A DNA stretch of 64,000 nt from SZUA-35 sp965530755 (lineage in GTDB: Bacteria > Actinomycetota > Acidimicrobiia > Acidimicrobiales > SZUA-35). The notes under the pieces are model-generated. The model ran no database searches, was not told the DNA's origin, and saw nothing but the letters and a program-made list of their open reading frames with translations. Location of the stretch: NCBI GenBank assembly GCA_965530755.1, contig CBESNA010000008.1:1-64000 (forward strand), in the 5' to 3' direction. This document shows positions 16,519-26,315 of the stretch, one piece after another (the first letter of the stretch is position 1; every line of letters begins with the position of its first letter). Made by a program: the position numbers and the translations under genes.

Positions 16519-18426
16519 ATGGTCGTCGGCGTGGTCAGTCTGTTGGCGTTCGCAGCGTTCAGCGCGATCGCCGTCGTGGCCTCGGGGCTGAGGCGAGCCG
16601 ACCTCGCGCAGCGGGCTCTCGGCGCAGCCTGTCTGTCGGCGGCAGTGTCGCTCGTCGTCCTGGTCAATGCCTTCGTCGGGAGCGACTGGTCGTCCCGGTA
16701 CGTCGCTGACCACACACGGTCCGGTCTGTCGCCGTTGCTGCGACTCGCTGGACTCTGGGCCGGACCCGAGGGTTCGTTGTTGCTCTTCGGCGCCGGTGTC
16801 GCCCTCGTTGCGCTGCTGGCCTCTCGTCGCGCCGGAACCTTCTCCACGAGTGGCGCAGCGACCGCAGGTGTCGGCGCGGCAATCACGCTCGGGTTCGCTG
16901 TGGTTTCGGTTGTCGCCGCCTCACCCTTCGAGCAGCTTCCGGTTCCCGCCATCGACGGTCTTGGCCTGCAGCCGGTGCTCGAGCACCCGGCAATGGTCTG
17001 GCACCCACCGATTCTCTACGCCGGTTTGGTCGGCCTGCTGCTGCCCGCAATCCTGGTTGCCGGTCGTCTGCTGGCCAGGGACTCGGTCGTCGGAGCCGTG
17101 CCGACATCGGTCATTGCCGTGCCGACGGCTCTGCTCACGATCGGGCTTGCCACCGGTGCCCGGTGGGCCCATGTGGAGCTTGGTTGGGGCGGCTACTGGG
17201 CATGGGATCCGATCGAGTCCGCCGGCCTCGTCGCGTGGTTGTGCGGCGTGGCCGCCGTGCATCTGCGCCGGTCGTCGCCGCCTCGGTTGCTCGCTCTCGT
17301 ACTCGTCCTGCCTGGGGTTGCGGCGATCTGGGCCACCACCCTGACCCGGGTCGGTCTCGTTGACTCGGTCCACGCGTTCGCCGACCGGCCGGCGCTCCGC
17401 ATCGGACTGCTCCTCGTGGCGGCCACGACATCGCTGTTGCTGCTCGGACCTATCGTCCTGTCACCGGGGGCCCCACCCCGTCCGTCGGTGGAGGAGACCC
17501 TGGGGCGCCGTGTTGCGGCGGCCGTCGTCGGCGCGGCTGCGGTGATCGTTGCGATCGGGACCTACGAGCCGCTGGTCGAAGCCGGCATCGGTGGGGATGC
17601 GCTGAGCATCGCCGGATGGTTCTTCGCCCGGGCGCTCTGGCCCGTCATCGTGGTGGGCGCCATCGCCGTCATCGCGACCGACAAGGCCCGGTGGTGGCCC
17701 GCCGTTGGTGCGTTGCTGGCCGTCGCCGTCACCCCATTCAGCGCAGGTGCCTTCGGCCTCGTTGTTGCTGCCTCGGGGGGAGCCACAGCAGCGTCGGCGA
17801 TGGCGGCTCCGGGTCGGACTGCGGGTCGCCTCGCACACGTAGGCGTTGGCATCTTCCTCATCGGGGTCGCGGGGACCATGGCATCAACCGTCGAGAGCGT
17901 GGTCCTGTTCGCTGATCAACCGGTCGAGGTGGCGGGGCGGGTTCTCGTGCATCGAGGGATCGACATCGAGATCGATGATGTGACCTCGTCCGCCGTGGCT
18001 CGAGTCGATGTCGACGGAGTTCGGCTCGAACCTCGATTGACGCGGCACGAGCGCCGCGGCGTGTCCACGGCCGAGGTGGCGGCGCTGAGCTCGTTCGGCG
18101 GTGAGTTTCAACTCGTGCTGCTCGATGGCAGTGCTGCCAGCGCCGACTATCGAGTCGTCTCCCATCCGCGCATGCTGCTGGTGTGGCTCGGCGCTGCCGT
18201 CATCGCGGCCGGCCTCGTGATGAGGCGAGTCACGCCCGCTCAGTCGCGATTCTTCCGTTTGCGGTCGAGGAGCTGGTCGAGTGTCGAGGACGAATCGGCC
18301 GGCGGCTTGGTCGGAGCGGGTTTGGCCGGGGCCGGGGCCGGTGGTGGCGAGCCGGTGGGTTTCGCCGGCGGTGGCGAGGTCGGTGTTGACGGTGTGGCTG
18401 AGGGAGCAACGGACTCGTCGATGTAG
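16519..18426 (+). CDS. ccmF: CcmF-like cytochrome c haem lyase
   Basis: CcmF is the multi-helix membrane protein that attaches haem to apocytochrome c in maturation system I. The 635-residue protein is mostly hydrophobic helices and has the haem-handling WWD-type motif WGGYWAWDPIESAGLVAWL near 223-241, and EHPAMVWHPPILYAG near 160. AAGGA precedes the ATG by seven bases. The last 60 residues are a Gly/Ala-rich tail that overlaps the 3' end of the convergent triple-VWA gene by 187 bp; the true C-terminus may be shorter in function. Other ccm genes are not in the window. A cytochrome c lipoprotein, a potential substrate, is encoded at 36438. Confidence 0.88.
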   Translation: MVVGVVSLLAFAAFSAIAVVASGLRRADLAQRALGAACLSAAVSLVVLVNAFVGSDWSSRYVADHTRSGLSPLLRLAGLWAGPEGSLLLFGAGVALVALLASRRAGTFSTSGAATAGVGAAITLGFAVVSVVAASPFEQLPVPAIDGLGLQPVLEHPAMVWHPPILYAGLVGLLLPAILVAGRLLARDSVVGAVPTSVIAVPTALLTIGLATGARWAHVELGWGGYWAWDPIESAGLVAWLCGVAAVHLRRSSPPRLLALVLVLPGVAAIWATTLTRVGLVDSVHAFADRPALRIGLLLVAATTSLLLLGPIVLSPGAPPRPSVEETLGRRVAAAVVGAAAVIVAIGTYEPLVEAGIGGDALSIAGWFFARALWPVIVVGAIAVIATDKARWWPAVGALLAVAVTPFSAGAFGLVVAASGGATAASAMAAPGRTAGRLAHVGVGIFLIGVAGTMASTVESVVLFADQPVEVAGRVLVHRGIDIEIDDVTSSAVARVDVDGVRLEPRLTRHERRGVSTAEVAALSSFGGEFQLVLLDGSAASADYRVVSHPRMLLVWLGAAVIAAGLVMRRVTPAQSRFFRLRSRSWSSVEDESAGGLVGAGLAGAGAGGGEPVGFAGGGEVGVDGVAEGATDSSM

Positions 18427-21400
18427 GTGGTCGTCGAGGTCGACGCTCGGCGGGTCGGTCGGTCGGTGACCGTCCCACCCGGCTCGGCGATGTCCGGTAT
18501 CGATCGCCTGAGTCTCTGAACCGTTGCCGCTGCTCGGTTGGTGCCGACGGCGAGGAGTCCTCGCCGCCAAGCCAGCCGGCTCACGCCGACGGCGATCGGC
18601 CACGCGAGCGCCGCGATGAGGAGAAGCCACGGCGTCAGATCGATGCGCCTCGAGCCTGGCCGGGTTCCGGCGGGATCGAACAGATCGCCGGACGGAGGGT
18701 CGACTCGGCCACCGGTGGCGGCTGCGAGGCGTTCGAGCTCGGTCCGCCCGACGGGCCGCGGTGCGTATTCGGCGGGGTAGGAGCGTGAAGTGAGTCCGAT
18801 GCCAGACCAGACGACCTCGTTGCCGTCGCTGACGCTTCCACCGACGGCGTAGGTGCCGGCTTCGTCCACCGCCACTGCGGCCGCAAATGTTGATCCGTTC
18901 AGCCGCTCGAGAGGAACATCGATGGAATCCCCGGAGGGTGTGGCCACTCGGACGGTTGCGGTGGCGCCGTCGGCCCACGGATCGACGCCGACGAGTCGGA
19001 GTTGCAGCTGTCCGTCCTCGATGCGGGCGCTCACTCCACCCTCACCGGTGACGGGGAAGGTCTCCTTGATGATTGCGGCCCACTGGTCCGGCGCTCCGTC
19101 CCATGCCGCCCATGGTGCCGCCCAACGATCGTTGCCGTCGCTGGTCCACGCCGAGACCCGACCGAGCCCGATGCGCCATGAGGCGAGCAGGGGATCCTCG
19201 TCCGGTCCGATACGCAGATCGACCCGGCTCGTCGGTTTGGCGGTCGTGGCCACATAGCCGCTGAGTCGTGGTGCCTCGGTGAGCGATGCCACTGGTGGGG
19301 CAGTCGACGTGACGATGGGGGCGAAGTCTCCTTCGTTGACGAAATCTCGCGATGCGAGGATCGCTTCCTGCACGATGATGTCCGGCAACTGTTCGAGGTT
19401 GCGTCCCGGGTAGAAACGTCCGCCGCCTGCCTCGGCGATCGGGCGCAGCTCCTCGGCTGCTCCCTCCCCGGTTGCGACCACCGACACGGTGATGCCTTCC
19501 TCGAACAAGCCGGCCGCCTCATCGGCGAGTCGTGCCAAGGTGCTGGGCTCAGTGAATCCGTCGCTGAAGAAGATGATGTGTCGGAGGCTGGCGTCTGACT
19601 CGCGGAGGGCAGCCGCTGACGTACTCAGCACCGTGTCGACGAAGGTCGGGCCCTCGGGAACGAGTTGACTCAGGCCCTCGTCGATGACCGCCTGGGAGGG
19701 GCGCTGCTGGAGGTCGATGAGCCAGGTGTCGTTCGCGTCGACTGAAAGCACACCGATCTGGTCCGTGGCCCCGAGTGCGCCGATGGCTCGCGCTGCAGCG
19801 TTGCGAGCGATGGACGTCTTCGAAACACCGCCGCCGATGCGATTGCCGCCTCCGAGTCCGTTGTTTCCTTCCTCATCGCAGTGGCAGGCGTCCATCGAAC
19901 CGCTGGTGTCGATGGCCAGGACCTCGGCAACGGTCTGGCGACGAAGCGGATCGGTGATCTCTGAAATCACTGGCAGGAGTTCCTCGAGATCACTGTCGCG
20001 GTAGCCGCCGAGTGCATAGGAATGAAGGCCGCCGATCACCACCATGCCGCGTCCGAGATCGCGCACTGCGGCTGTCAGATCTTGCACTTGCCGGTCGGCG
20101 AGGTCGCGGCGATCGACGTCGACCAGCACGATCGAGGCGTACTGAGCGAGCCCATCGATGGCGGGAATGGCGCCGGGGCCGACTCGGTCGTACCCGATGT
20201 CGCCGGCATCGAGCGCGGCGATGAGCCCGTCGCCGGCCCCCGATCGCCCGTCGACCACGAGGACTCTGGCCGCCCCCTCGACCGGCACGGCCGCGAAGCC
20301 GAGGTCGTTGGCGGCGACCGAATCGCCGAGCGCATCCACCTCGACCTGATACCGCATCACGCCGAGATCGCTCGCGGTGTCGACGAAGGTGACCGTGGTG
20401 GTGCCTGCATCGAGGGTGAGCGTCTGCACACCAACGACGGCGTCACCTCTTCTGAGGGTGACCTCGGCATCGACTCGAACCGGCGAGGCGACCCGAACCG
20501 TCACCGGCACCGCTTCGCCGGCCCGTGCCAGCGGCGGCACGTCGACCGACTCGATGGCGACGTCGTTGCCTTGCGCCGGCTCGATGACGAGCACGTCGAG
20601 CGGGGTGCCGTCGTCGGCGAGTCGTTCGGCCTCCTCCGAGGCGTCACCCGTCGTGGCCCGACCGTCGCTCAGCAGGACGAGGCGACCGCGGGCATCGCCC
20701 GGCAGGGCGGCTGCCCCCAGACGCATGGCAGCCGAGAGATCGGTTGCGGCCGGGTCGACGATCACCGATACGCCGGCGAAGCTGGTGCCGTCACCAACCA
20801 GCGTCTCCAGACGGGCGTCGCCGCCGAAGGCCACGATGCCGGCCAGGCTGTCCTCTGGTTGGCTCTCGAGCGCCGCTCGAACGAGGGTGCGGGCCTGGAG
20901 CGCGCCGTCCACTCCCAAGGAGTCGCTGGCGTCGACCAGAAAGATCGTCGCCACACGATCGGTCGAGCGGTTGAACGATGGTGCAAGCAGGATCGCGAGC
21001 AGCGACAGCCCGACGGCGACGCGTAACGCCTGGGCAACCCGCCATTGCCGCAGGTCGACGCCGACTCGCCGTCGAGCGAGGAGCCACTCCGCGGCAAGAA
21101 GCGCCAACCCGATCAGGACGAGCGGAACCACCAAGGGTCGCTCGCCCCGAGACGGTTCGCGTTGTCCTTCGAAGGCCTCTTGGAGTGGGAGGTCGGGGAC
21201 CGGGGCGACGTTCGACTCCAGCCGGTCGGCGTTGACCGCCACGAGCGTGTCTGCCCGATTCTCCTGCTCGATGGTCCAGAATCCGATCGCATCGGCACTG
21301 GGAATCGACGATCCGGCCGGAACCGTGAACGAGGTTCCCATCGGAGAGGTGACGGTGGCGGCCAGACGAATGTCGATCGGTAGGTCCTGACCCACGGTCA

Positions 21401-22862
21401 GTTTGGCCGGCGGTGTCACCGCTTGTGCGAGGTCGGTGACGATGCGATCGACGAGGACGGGAAACGCAGCCTGTAGTGGCAGGGTCGATTGATCGAGCTC
21501 GAAGGCAAGAACCACGGCCGGCGAGCCGGGTCGTTCGAGGCGGACCAGCAGAGGTGCGCCCTCGGCGCCGAGAATGACCTCGGCCGCCGGGTCGGGGGTC
21601 AGACGCTGAGCCTCGACGATGCGAACTTGACTCATGTCGAGACTGCGCACCAGCGGCGCATCGGCGTCGATGAAGGTGAGGGCTGGTCGATCGACGGTCC
21701 CGCTGGCGTCGATGCCCTCGATCCCTCCGGGCGGAGCGATGGCGAAGACAGCGTGATCGAGTCCGGCAGGTACGGCGGTGCGATCGAAGACGATCACGTC
21801 GATGTCTTGGTCGATCGGGTTCGGTACCGACGCGACGCGGGTGAAGGTCACCGAGGGACTGGCGGAGAGGGCCGCATCGAGGAAGGGGTTGGCCGCTCCG
21901 ACGACGAGGACCTCCAGCTCCGGGCGACGAGCGATCGTGGCCACGGCACGATCATCGAGGTCGAGGATGTCCTCGCCCTCCAAGAAGGCCTCGATCTTCG
22001 AGCCGAGAGGAAGCTCGAACGCCTCGTTGGCAACGGCACCGGCGGCCAAGGTGACCTGCCGCTGCTCGATGGTGCGACCATCGACGTCGATGCGGAGATT
22101 CTGCGTGGCCTCGGGGCCGCCGAAATGGGCAACCGTGACTCTGGCGATCAGGCCTCCGGCTGCCGGCTCGACCGAGAGCTGCGTGATGCCGCGATTGGTC
22201 GATGAACTGCCGACTCGCTCGTAGCGGGTGCCGATGGGTGCCGTCCGCAGGTCGGCGTCGGTGAGTCCACCGTCGCTGAGCAGCACCACCTGAGTCGGGA
22301 GCTCGCCCGTGTCGAGGCCGGCTGCCAGGGCAAACGCCCCGGAGAAGTCCGCACCCGAGGACGATGCTTCGATCGTGCGGAGTGCGTCGTCGAAGGCGCC
22401 CTTGTCCGGCGAGTGGGTGAGGATCGCCCGGGCTCGTGGTCCGGCGACGACGATGCTCGCCTCGCCTCCAACGGGAAGCTGCTCCCGCAGGTCGGCCGCC
22501 CGGTCGAGGGCCTCGGCCAGCCTGTCGGGTGCGCCGTCGAGCGAGTGCATCGAGGCCGATGCATCGATCACGAAGATCGTGTGGTCCGACAGCGGTGCGT
22601 CGGTGATCTTCACCGGTCGGGCGATCAAAAGCGCCAGCAACAGCGCCATGAGGACCTGGGCGGCAAGGAGCCAGCTGGGTGTCAACCGTTGCCAGGGGCG
22701 AGCCGCTGTCACCGGTGTCGCAACCCGTCGCCACAGGAAGAGGGCAGGAACCACTGCTTGGATCCGACGCGGCTTGAGGATGTGCAGCGCAACGATCGGC
22801 AGTGCGAGCGCGGCCAGCCAGAGACCGGCCGGATTGGCCAGCGACCAGCCGGCGAAGGTCAT
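18240..22862 (-). CDS. 1540-residue triple-VWA, GATase-like membrane protein
   Basis: This very large protein looks like a BatA-like protein fused to a second VWA protein. It has two N-terminal membrane helices (about 11-27 and 59-82), VWA domain 1 with DASAS near residue 99, two central helices (about 580-625), VWA domain 2 with DASDS near 643, a class I glutamine-amidotransferase-like segment (RVLVVDGRSGAGDGL, about 864-975), VWA domain 3 with DTSGSM near 984, a C-terminal helix near 1410-1430 and a Pro-rich tail. The ATG at 22862 lies 22 bp after the DUF58 stop and gives a BatA-type N-terminus. It ends the seven-gene MoxR-ABC operon and probably acts extracytoplasmically with MoxR and DUF58. 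Function unknown. Confidence 0.85.
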   Translation of the reverse strand: MTFAGWSLANPAGLWLAALALPIVALHILKPRRIQAVVPALFLWRRVATPVTAARPWQRLTPSWLLAAQVLMALLLALLIARPVKITDAPLSDHTIFVIDASASMHSLDGAPDRLAEALDRAADLREQLPVGGEASIVVAGPRARAILTHSPDKGAFDDALRTIEASSSGADFSGAFALAAGLDTGELPTQVVLLSDGGLTDADLRTAPIGTRYERVGSSSTNRGITQLSVEPAAGGLIARVTVAHFGGPEATQNLRIDVDGRTIEQRQVTLAAGAVANEAFELPLGSKIEAFLEGEDILDLDDRAVATIARRPELEVLVVGAANPFLDAALSASPSVTFTRVASVPNPIDQDIDVIVFDRTAVPAGLDHAVFAIAPPGGIEGIDASGTVDRPALTFIDADAPLVRSLDMSQVRIVEAQRLTPDPAAEVILGAEGAPLLVRLERPGSPAVVLAFELDQSTLPLQAAFPVLVDRIVTDLAQAVTPPAKLTVGQDLPIDIRLAATVTSPMGTSFTVPAGSSIPSADAIGFWTIEQENRADTLVAVNADRLESNVAPVPDLPLQEAFEGQREPSRGERPLVVPLVLIGLALLAAEWLLARRRVGVDLRQWRVAQALRVAVGLSLLAILLAPSFNRSTDRVATIFLVDASDSLGVDGALQARTLVRAALESQPEDSLAGIVAFGGDARLETLVGDGTSFAGVSVIVDPAATDLSAAMRLGAAALPGDARGRLVLLSDGRATTGDASEEAERLADDGTPLDVLVIEPAQGNDVAIESVDVPPLARAGEAVPVTVRVASPVRVDAEVTLRRGDAVVGVQTLTLDAGTTTVTFVDTASDLGVMRYQVEVDALGDSVAANDLGFAAVPVEGAARVLVVDGRSGAGDGLIAALDAGDIGYDRVGPGAIPAIDGLAQYASIVLVDVDRRDLADRQVQDLTAAVRDLGRGMVVIGGLHSYALGGYRDSDLEELLPVISEITDPLRRQTVAEVLAIDTSGSMDACHCDEEGNNGLGGGNRIGGGVSKTSIARNAAARAIGALGATDQIGVLSVDANDTWLIDLQQRPSQAVIDEGLSQLVPEGPTFVDTVLSTSAAALRESDASLRHIIFFSDGFTEPSTLARLADEAAGLFEEGITVSVVATGEGAAEELRPIAEAGGGRFYPGRNLEQLPDIIVQEAILASRDFVNEGDFAPIVTSTAPPVASLTEAPRLSGYVATTAKPTSRVDLRIGPDEDPLLASWRIGLGRVSAWTSDGNDRWAAPWAAWDGAPDQWAAIIKETFPVTGEGGVSARIEDGQLQLRLVGVDPWADGATATVRVATPSGDSIDVPLERLNGSTFAAAVAVDEAGTYAVGGSVSDGNEVVWSGIGLTSRSYPAEYAPRPVGRTELERLAAATGGRVDPPSGDLFDPAGTRPGSRRIDLTPWLLLIAALAWPIAVGVSRLAWRRGLLAVGTNRAAATVQRLRRSIPDIAEPGGTVTDRPTRRASTSTTTYIDESVAPSATPSTPTSPPPAKPTGSPPPAPAPAKPAPTKPPADSSSTLDQLLDRKRKNRD

Positions 22863-22884
22863 CTCGAGGATCCGTCCGGATGGT

Positions 22885-23751
22885 TCATCGGAGGACGCCG
22901 GACGACCGTGCCGGACCGAGCACGATGGATTCGATGGAGTCTGCGGTGGACACTCGGAGGTAGGCGCCGCCGACGCCACGGACTCTGGCGGCGACATCGT
23001 CCGCCCATCGCTGGGCGAGAGCGCGATAGTCGTCCGCCACCGAACTCGACAACGAGACCTCCACCCGCGCGCCGGACTCGGCGTCGACCAGTTCGAGGTC
23101 GCCGGTCAGCACGGGATCGAGATCGGTCGGATCGAGGACGTGGATCACGACGAGGTCGCCGCGTCTGGCTGGCAGTCGACGCAGGCCGGCCTCCCAATCG
23201 GGGGTGAGCATGTCGGACAGAAGTACGGTCAGTCCGGCCGGGCCGGGTCGAGCCAGGAGTCGAACCGCCGCGTCGATGAAGGGTGTCTCGCCTTCTGCTT
23301 CGAGCGAACTGAGGATGTCGAACAGGGGCTGCGTCGCCGCCCGGCCCCGGAAGCGAGGCGCTGCAGTTTCGTTGGGGAACGTGTGCACCGTCACGACGTC
23401 GCGGCGGACCAGCGCTGCGAACCCGAGGGCGCCCGCCAACTCGGCCGCCCGTCGGAGCTTGGCTCCTGCCATCGAACCGGACGTGTCGATGAGCAGCCGG
23501 AGGGAGAGGTCGTCCTCGGCTTCGAAGAGCGTGAGCATCAAGCGGTCATGTTTCGCCAGGGCGTGGAGATCGAGGCGGCGCAGGTCATCGCCGGGGTGGT
23601 ATTCACGGAAGTCGGCGAAGTCGAGCGACGAACCGTGCCGGGGCGATCGGTGCTCTCCGGTGAGGGCGCCGGTCAACCGCCGGCGGGTCGCCAGCTGCAG
23701 GCGCTCGAGACGGGAGAGCAGTGCAGCCGGGAGCAGCGGGTCTGCCGTCAC
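22885..23751 (-). CDS. DUF58-domain protein, second MoxR locus
   Basis: The 288-residue protein has the DUF58 core REYHPGDDLRRLDLHALAKHD and a VWA-like metal site LLIDTSGSM, which is more intact than in the first-locus paralogue. It overlaps the upstream MoxR gene by four bases and precedes the triple-VWA gene by 22 bp. It is probably a soluble partner of the MoxR ATPase. The order MoxR-DUF58-VWA is the same as at 7174-10366, so the loci are related by ancient duplication or separate acquisition. Confidence 0.87.
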   Translation of the reverse strand: MTADPLLPAALLSRLERLQLATRRRLTGALTGEHRSPRHGSSLDFADFREYHPGDDLRRLDLHALAKHDRLMLTLFEAEDDLSLRLLIDTSGSMAGAKLRRAAELAGALGFAALVRRDVVTVHTFPNETAAPRFRGRAATQPLFDILSSLEAEGETPFIDAAVRLLARPGPAGLTVLLSDMLTPDWEAGLRRLPARRGDLVVIHVLDPTDLDPVLTGDLELVDAESGARVEVSLSSSVADDYRALAQRWADDVAARVRGVGGAYLRVSTADSIESIVLGPARSSGVLR

Positions 23752-24737
23752 GGGGCTCCTCGGATACCTGAGGTGGGCGCGGGCACGGCGTCGAGCACGT
23801 CGCCGACGAGATCGTCGGGCTCGACGGCATCGGCGGTGGCCTCGTAGCCGAGCACGAGGCGATGGCGGAGCGCAGCTGTGGCCACGGAGCGGACGTCGTC
23901 GATCGAGACCGACGGGCGGCCGTCGATCACGGCCCTCGCCTTCCCGGCGAGGATCATGGCCTGCACGCCGCGCGGCGAGGACCCGAAGCGGACGTAGCGG
24001 GCGATGCGTTCCGGCCCGTTCTTCGGATGCGACCCGATCACGAGGTCGACGGCATGGCGAACGACGTGTTCTGGCACCGGTACTTCCCTGGTGAGGGCGA
24101 TCATCGCCCGGAGCTCGGCGGCATCACACACGGCGGACGCCACGGGCTGATCGGCGCCGGTCGTACGAGCGACGACCGTCATGAGGTCGTCTGCTGACGG
24201 GAACGGCACGAGCGCCTTCAAGAGGAAACGATCCAACTGTGCTTCCGGGAGGGGATACGTGCCTTCCATCTCCACCGGGTTCTGCGTGGCCATCACCAGG
24301 AAGGGGCGCGGCAGGAGTCTGGTCTCGCCTGCGACGGTGACGGCGCGTTCCTGCATCGCTTCGAGCATTGCCGCCTGCGTCTTGGGGGTCGCCCGGTTGA
24401 CCTCGTCGGCGAGGACGAGGTTGGCCGAGATCGGACCCTCCTGGAATCGGAACTCCCGGGCGCCGTCCTGACTCTGGTGAAGCACCTGGGTGCCGACGAT
24501 GTCGGCCGGCATGAGGTCGGGAGTGAACTGGATACGGGACCACGGCATGTCAACTGCGTCAGCCAGCGTCTTGAGCAGTTGGGTCTTGCCGAGACCGGGA
24601 ACACCTTCGAGGAGGACGTGGCCCTCAGCGAGGAGCGCGAGCAGCACATCGTGGACCAGATCGGTCTGGCCGACGATCACTCGCCCGATCTCGGTCCGGA
24701 TCGCCTCGGCGGTCGCTGCGCAGCTTTCAGGGGTCAT
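23748..24737 (-). CDS. MoxR-family AAA+ ATPase, second locus
   Basis: The 329-residue ATPase is of standard MoxR length, with P-loop GVPGLGKTQLLK, Walker B LVLADEVNRATPKTQ, sensor 1 VMATQNPVEMEG and the arginine segment PLPEAQLDRFLLK. MoxR proteins are thought to remodel or load VWA-domain client complexes. It sits in the middle of a seven-gene operon, 39 bp after the coiled-coil gene and overlapping DUF58. Unlike the first-locus MoxR it has no Pro/Ala tail. Confidence 0.92.
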   Translation of the reverse strand: MTPESCAATAEAIRTEIGRVIVGQTDLVHDVLLALLAEGHVLLEGVPGLGKTQLLKTLADAVDMPWSRIQFTPDLMPADIVGTQVLHQSQDGAREFRFQEGPISANLVLADEVNRATPKTQAAMLEAMQERAVTVAGETRLLPRPFLVMATQNPVEMEGTYPLPEAQLDRFLLKALVPFPSADDLMTVVARTTGADQPVASAVCDAAELRAMIALTREVPVPEHVVRHAVDLVIGSHPKNGPERIARYVRFGSSPRGVQAMILAGKARAVIDGRPSVSIDDVRSVATAALRHRLVLGYEATADAVEPDDLVGDVLDAVPAPTSGIRGAP

Positions 24738-24776
24738 GTCGTGAGCTTTCTGGGAGCGTTCATTGGTTCAGCGCCG

Positions 24777-26315
24777 TCAGCCGGCGAGCAGATCGAAGTA
24801 GTTGCCGATGAGTTCCTGCTGGTCCGGCGAGAACCGGCCCGAGCCCGAGGCCGTGGTGGCGCGGTTGGCATAATCGCTGATGATGTCCGACACGGGAACT
24901 CGGGTGGTTCCGGCACCGGTGGCACCGTCGCCTTCGCCGATGACCTCGGAGCCCTGACCGTTGGGCGAGCCGCCGAGGTTGACGTCCTCACCGTCGATCA
25001 GGCTGGCCGGGTCGACGATGGTTGCGCCGTCGTTGGAATCGTTCCGGGGTTGATCGCCACCTCCAGAGGTTCCCTGACCGCCCTGACCCTGGCCCGAACC
25101 TCCTGTGGCGCCGCCGACCTGCCCCTGAGCGCCGCTTCCGGCCTGACCGCTGCCCTGGCCGGCACCTTGACCTTGACCTTCGCCCTGACCTTCACCGGCG
25201 CCTTCACCCGAGCCCTGACCTTGGCCGGCGCCCTCGCCACTGCCCTCGCCGGAGCCGAGGCCTTCTCCCGCGGCGCGCAGTCCTTCTGCTGCTTGACCGT
25301 TGGCCACCTGCCCGGCCACAGCATTGGCCGCCGAGGCCTGCGCCAGTGCCGCCTCGCCGAGCGCGGCGCGGGCGGATGCGACGTCACCGTTGGCGAGCGC
25401 AGCAGCAGCCTGTTCGAGGGCCGCAGCGGTGGCGGGATCGCCGGCGGCCTGGGTGGCGGCGAGGTCGGCAAGACGTTCCGCCAGCGCGGCCTGTTCTTCT
25501 TCGGAGAGCGCATCGAGCGATTCGGCCAGCGCTGCCAACTGTTCGGCGGCCGAGGAAGACGGGGCGCCGGCGAGTGGACGGTCGGCGAGGCTCCGCTCCA
25601 GGCCTTCGGCTGCCGCCCGCTGCGATGCGAAATCGTTCGGCTGGCGTCCTTCCAGCTCCTCGGCTTTGGCCTCCAGGATCTCCTGCGCTTCGAGGAGGTC
25701 GTCGGTCGAGCGAAGTTCTTCGGCGAGCGCTTCGAGTTCGGCTGCGAGTTCGGCTGTTGCTGGATCGTCTGCCAGCGCGGCTGCTTGCTCCTCGATGCCG
25801 TCGGCAAGTGCGTCGATTTGCTCCGCAGCGGCAGCGCGGGCGGCTCGTTCGTCGTCCTGGGGGTTGGCGAGGATTCCGCCGACGAGCGCCAGCACGGCCA
25901 GCCCGATGGCCAGGCCCCATCGTCGTTCGTGACTCGGGAACGGTGCGGCGACCGCGGGGTCTGCGTTCTCGGCGAGGTGCTCGGCTCGAGTACGAATGCG
26001 TTCACCGAACGGCCCATCGAGCGTGCGGAAGTGCAAGGCCGTCTCGAAGCTGTCGCCGGTGGTCAGGCCACGGTCGGCGGCCCGTGCAACGAGGTGTCCG
26101 GGAAGCGGCTGGACGATCGCCCAGCCCACCACCAGCACGGACGCCACCAGTGCCACGGCGATGGCAGCAGGCTCGGGCCACACCCATGGGACAAGCCAGC
26201 CGATGGCCACCAGGCCCAGCGCGACAGCGGCGATCACGGGAGCAATCCAGGCCGCGGTGGCCCATGCCCAGACCAGGCGCAGGCGCCGGGCCATCGACCC
26301 GAGGAAGCGGTTCAC
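24777..26315 (-). CDS. Ala/Glu coiled-coil membrane protein with Gly/Gln tail
   Basis: I do not recognise a named family with certainty; the layout resembles DUF4175-like proteins near MoxR clusters. The 512-residue protein has two helices near the N-terminus (IAPVIAAVALGLVAIGWLV and IAVALVASVLVVGW), a third near residue 135 (GLAIGLAVLALVGGILA), then about 220 residues of Ala/Glu/Leu-rich predicted coiled coil, a roughly 80-residue Gly/Gln/Ser-rich low-complexity stretch and a short folded C-terminus (VSDIISDYANRATT). The start overlaps the ABC permease stop by four bases. It may be a structural link between the ABC exporter and the MoxR-VWA proteins; that is inference. Confidence 0.75.
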   Translation of the reverse strand: MNRFLGSMARRLRLVWAWATAAWIAPVIAAVALGLVAIGWLVPWVWPEPAAIAVALVASVLVVGWAIVQPLPGHLVARAADRGLTTGDSFETALHFRTLDGPFGERIRTRAEHLAENADPAVAAPFPSHERRWGLAIGLAVLALVGGILANPQDDERAARAAAAEQIDALADGIEEQAAALADDPATAELAAELEALAEELRSTDDLLEAQEILEAKAEELEGRQPNDFASQRAAAEGLERSLADRPLAGAPSSSAAEQLAALAESLDALSEEEQAALAERLADLAATQAAGDPATAAALEQAAAALANGDVASARAALGEAALAQASAANAVAGQVANGQAAEGLRAAGEGLGSGEGSGEGAGQGQGSGEGAGEGQGEGQGQGAGQGSGQAGSGAQGQVGGATGGSGQGQGGQGTSGGGDQPRNDSNDGATIVDPASLIDGEDVNLGGSPNGQGSEVIGEGDGATGAGTTRVPVSDIISDYANRATTASGSGRFSPDQQELIGNYFDLLAG

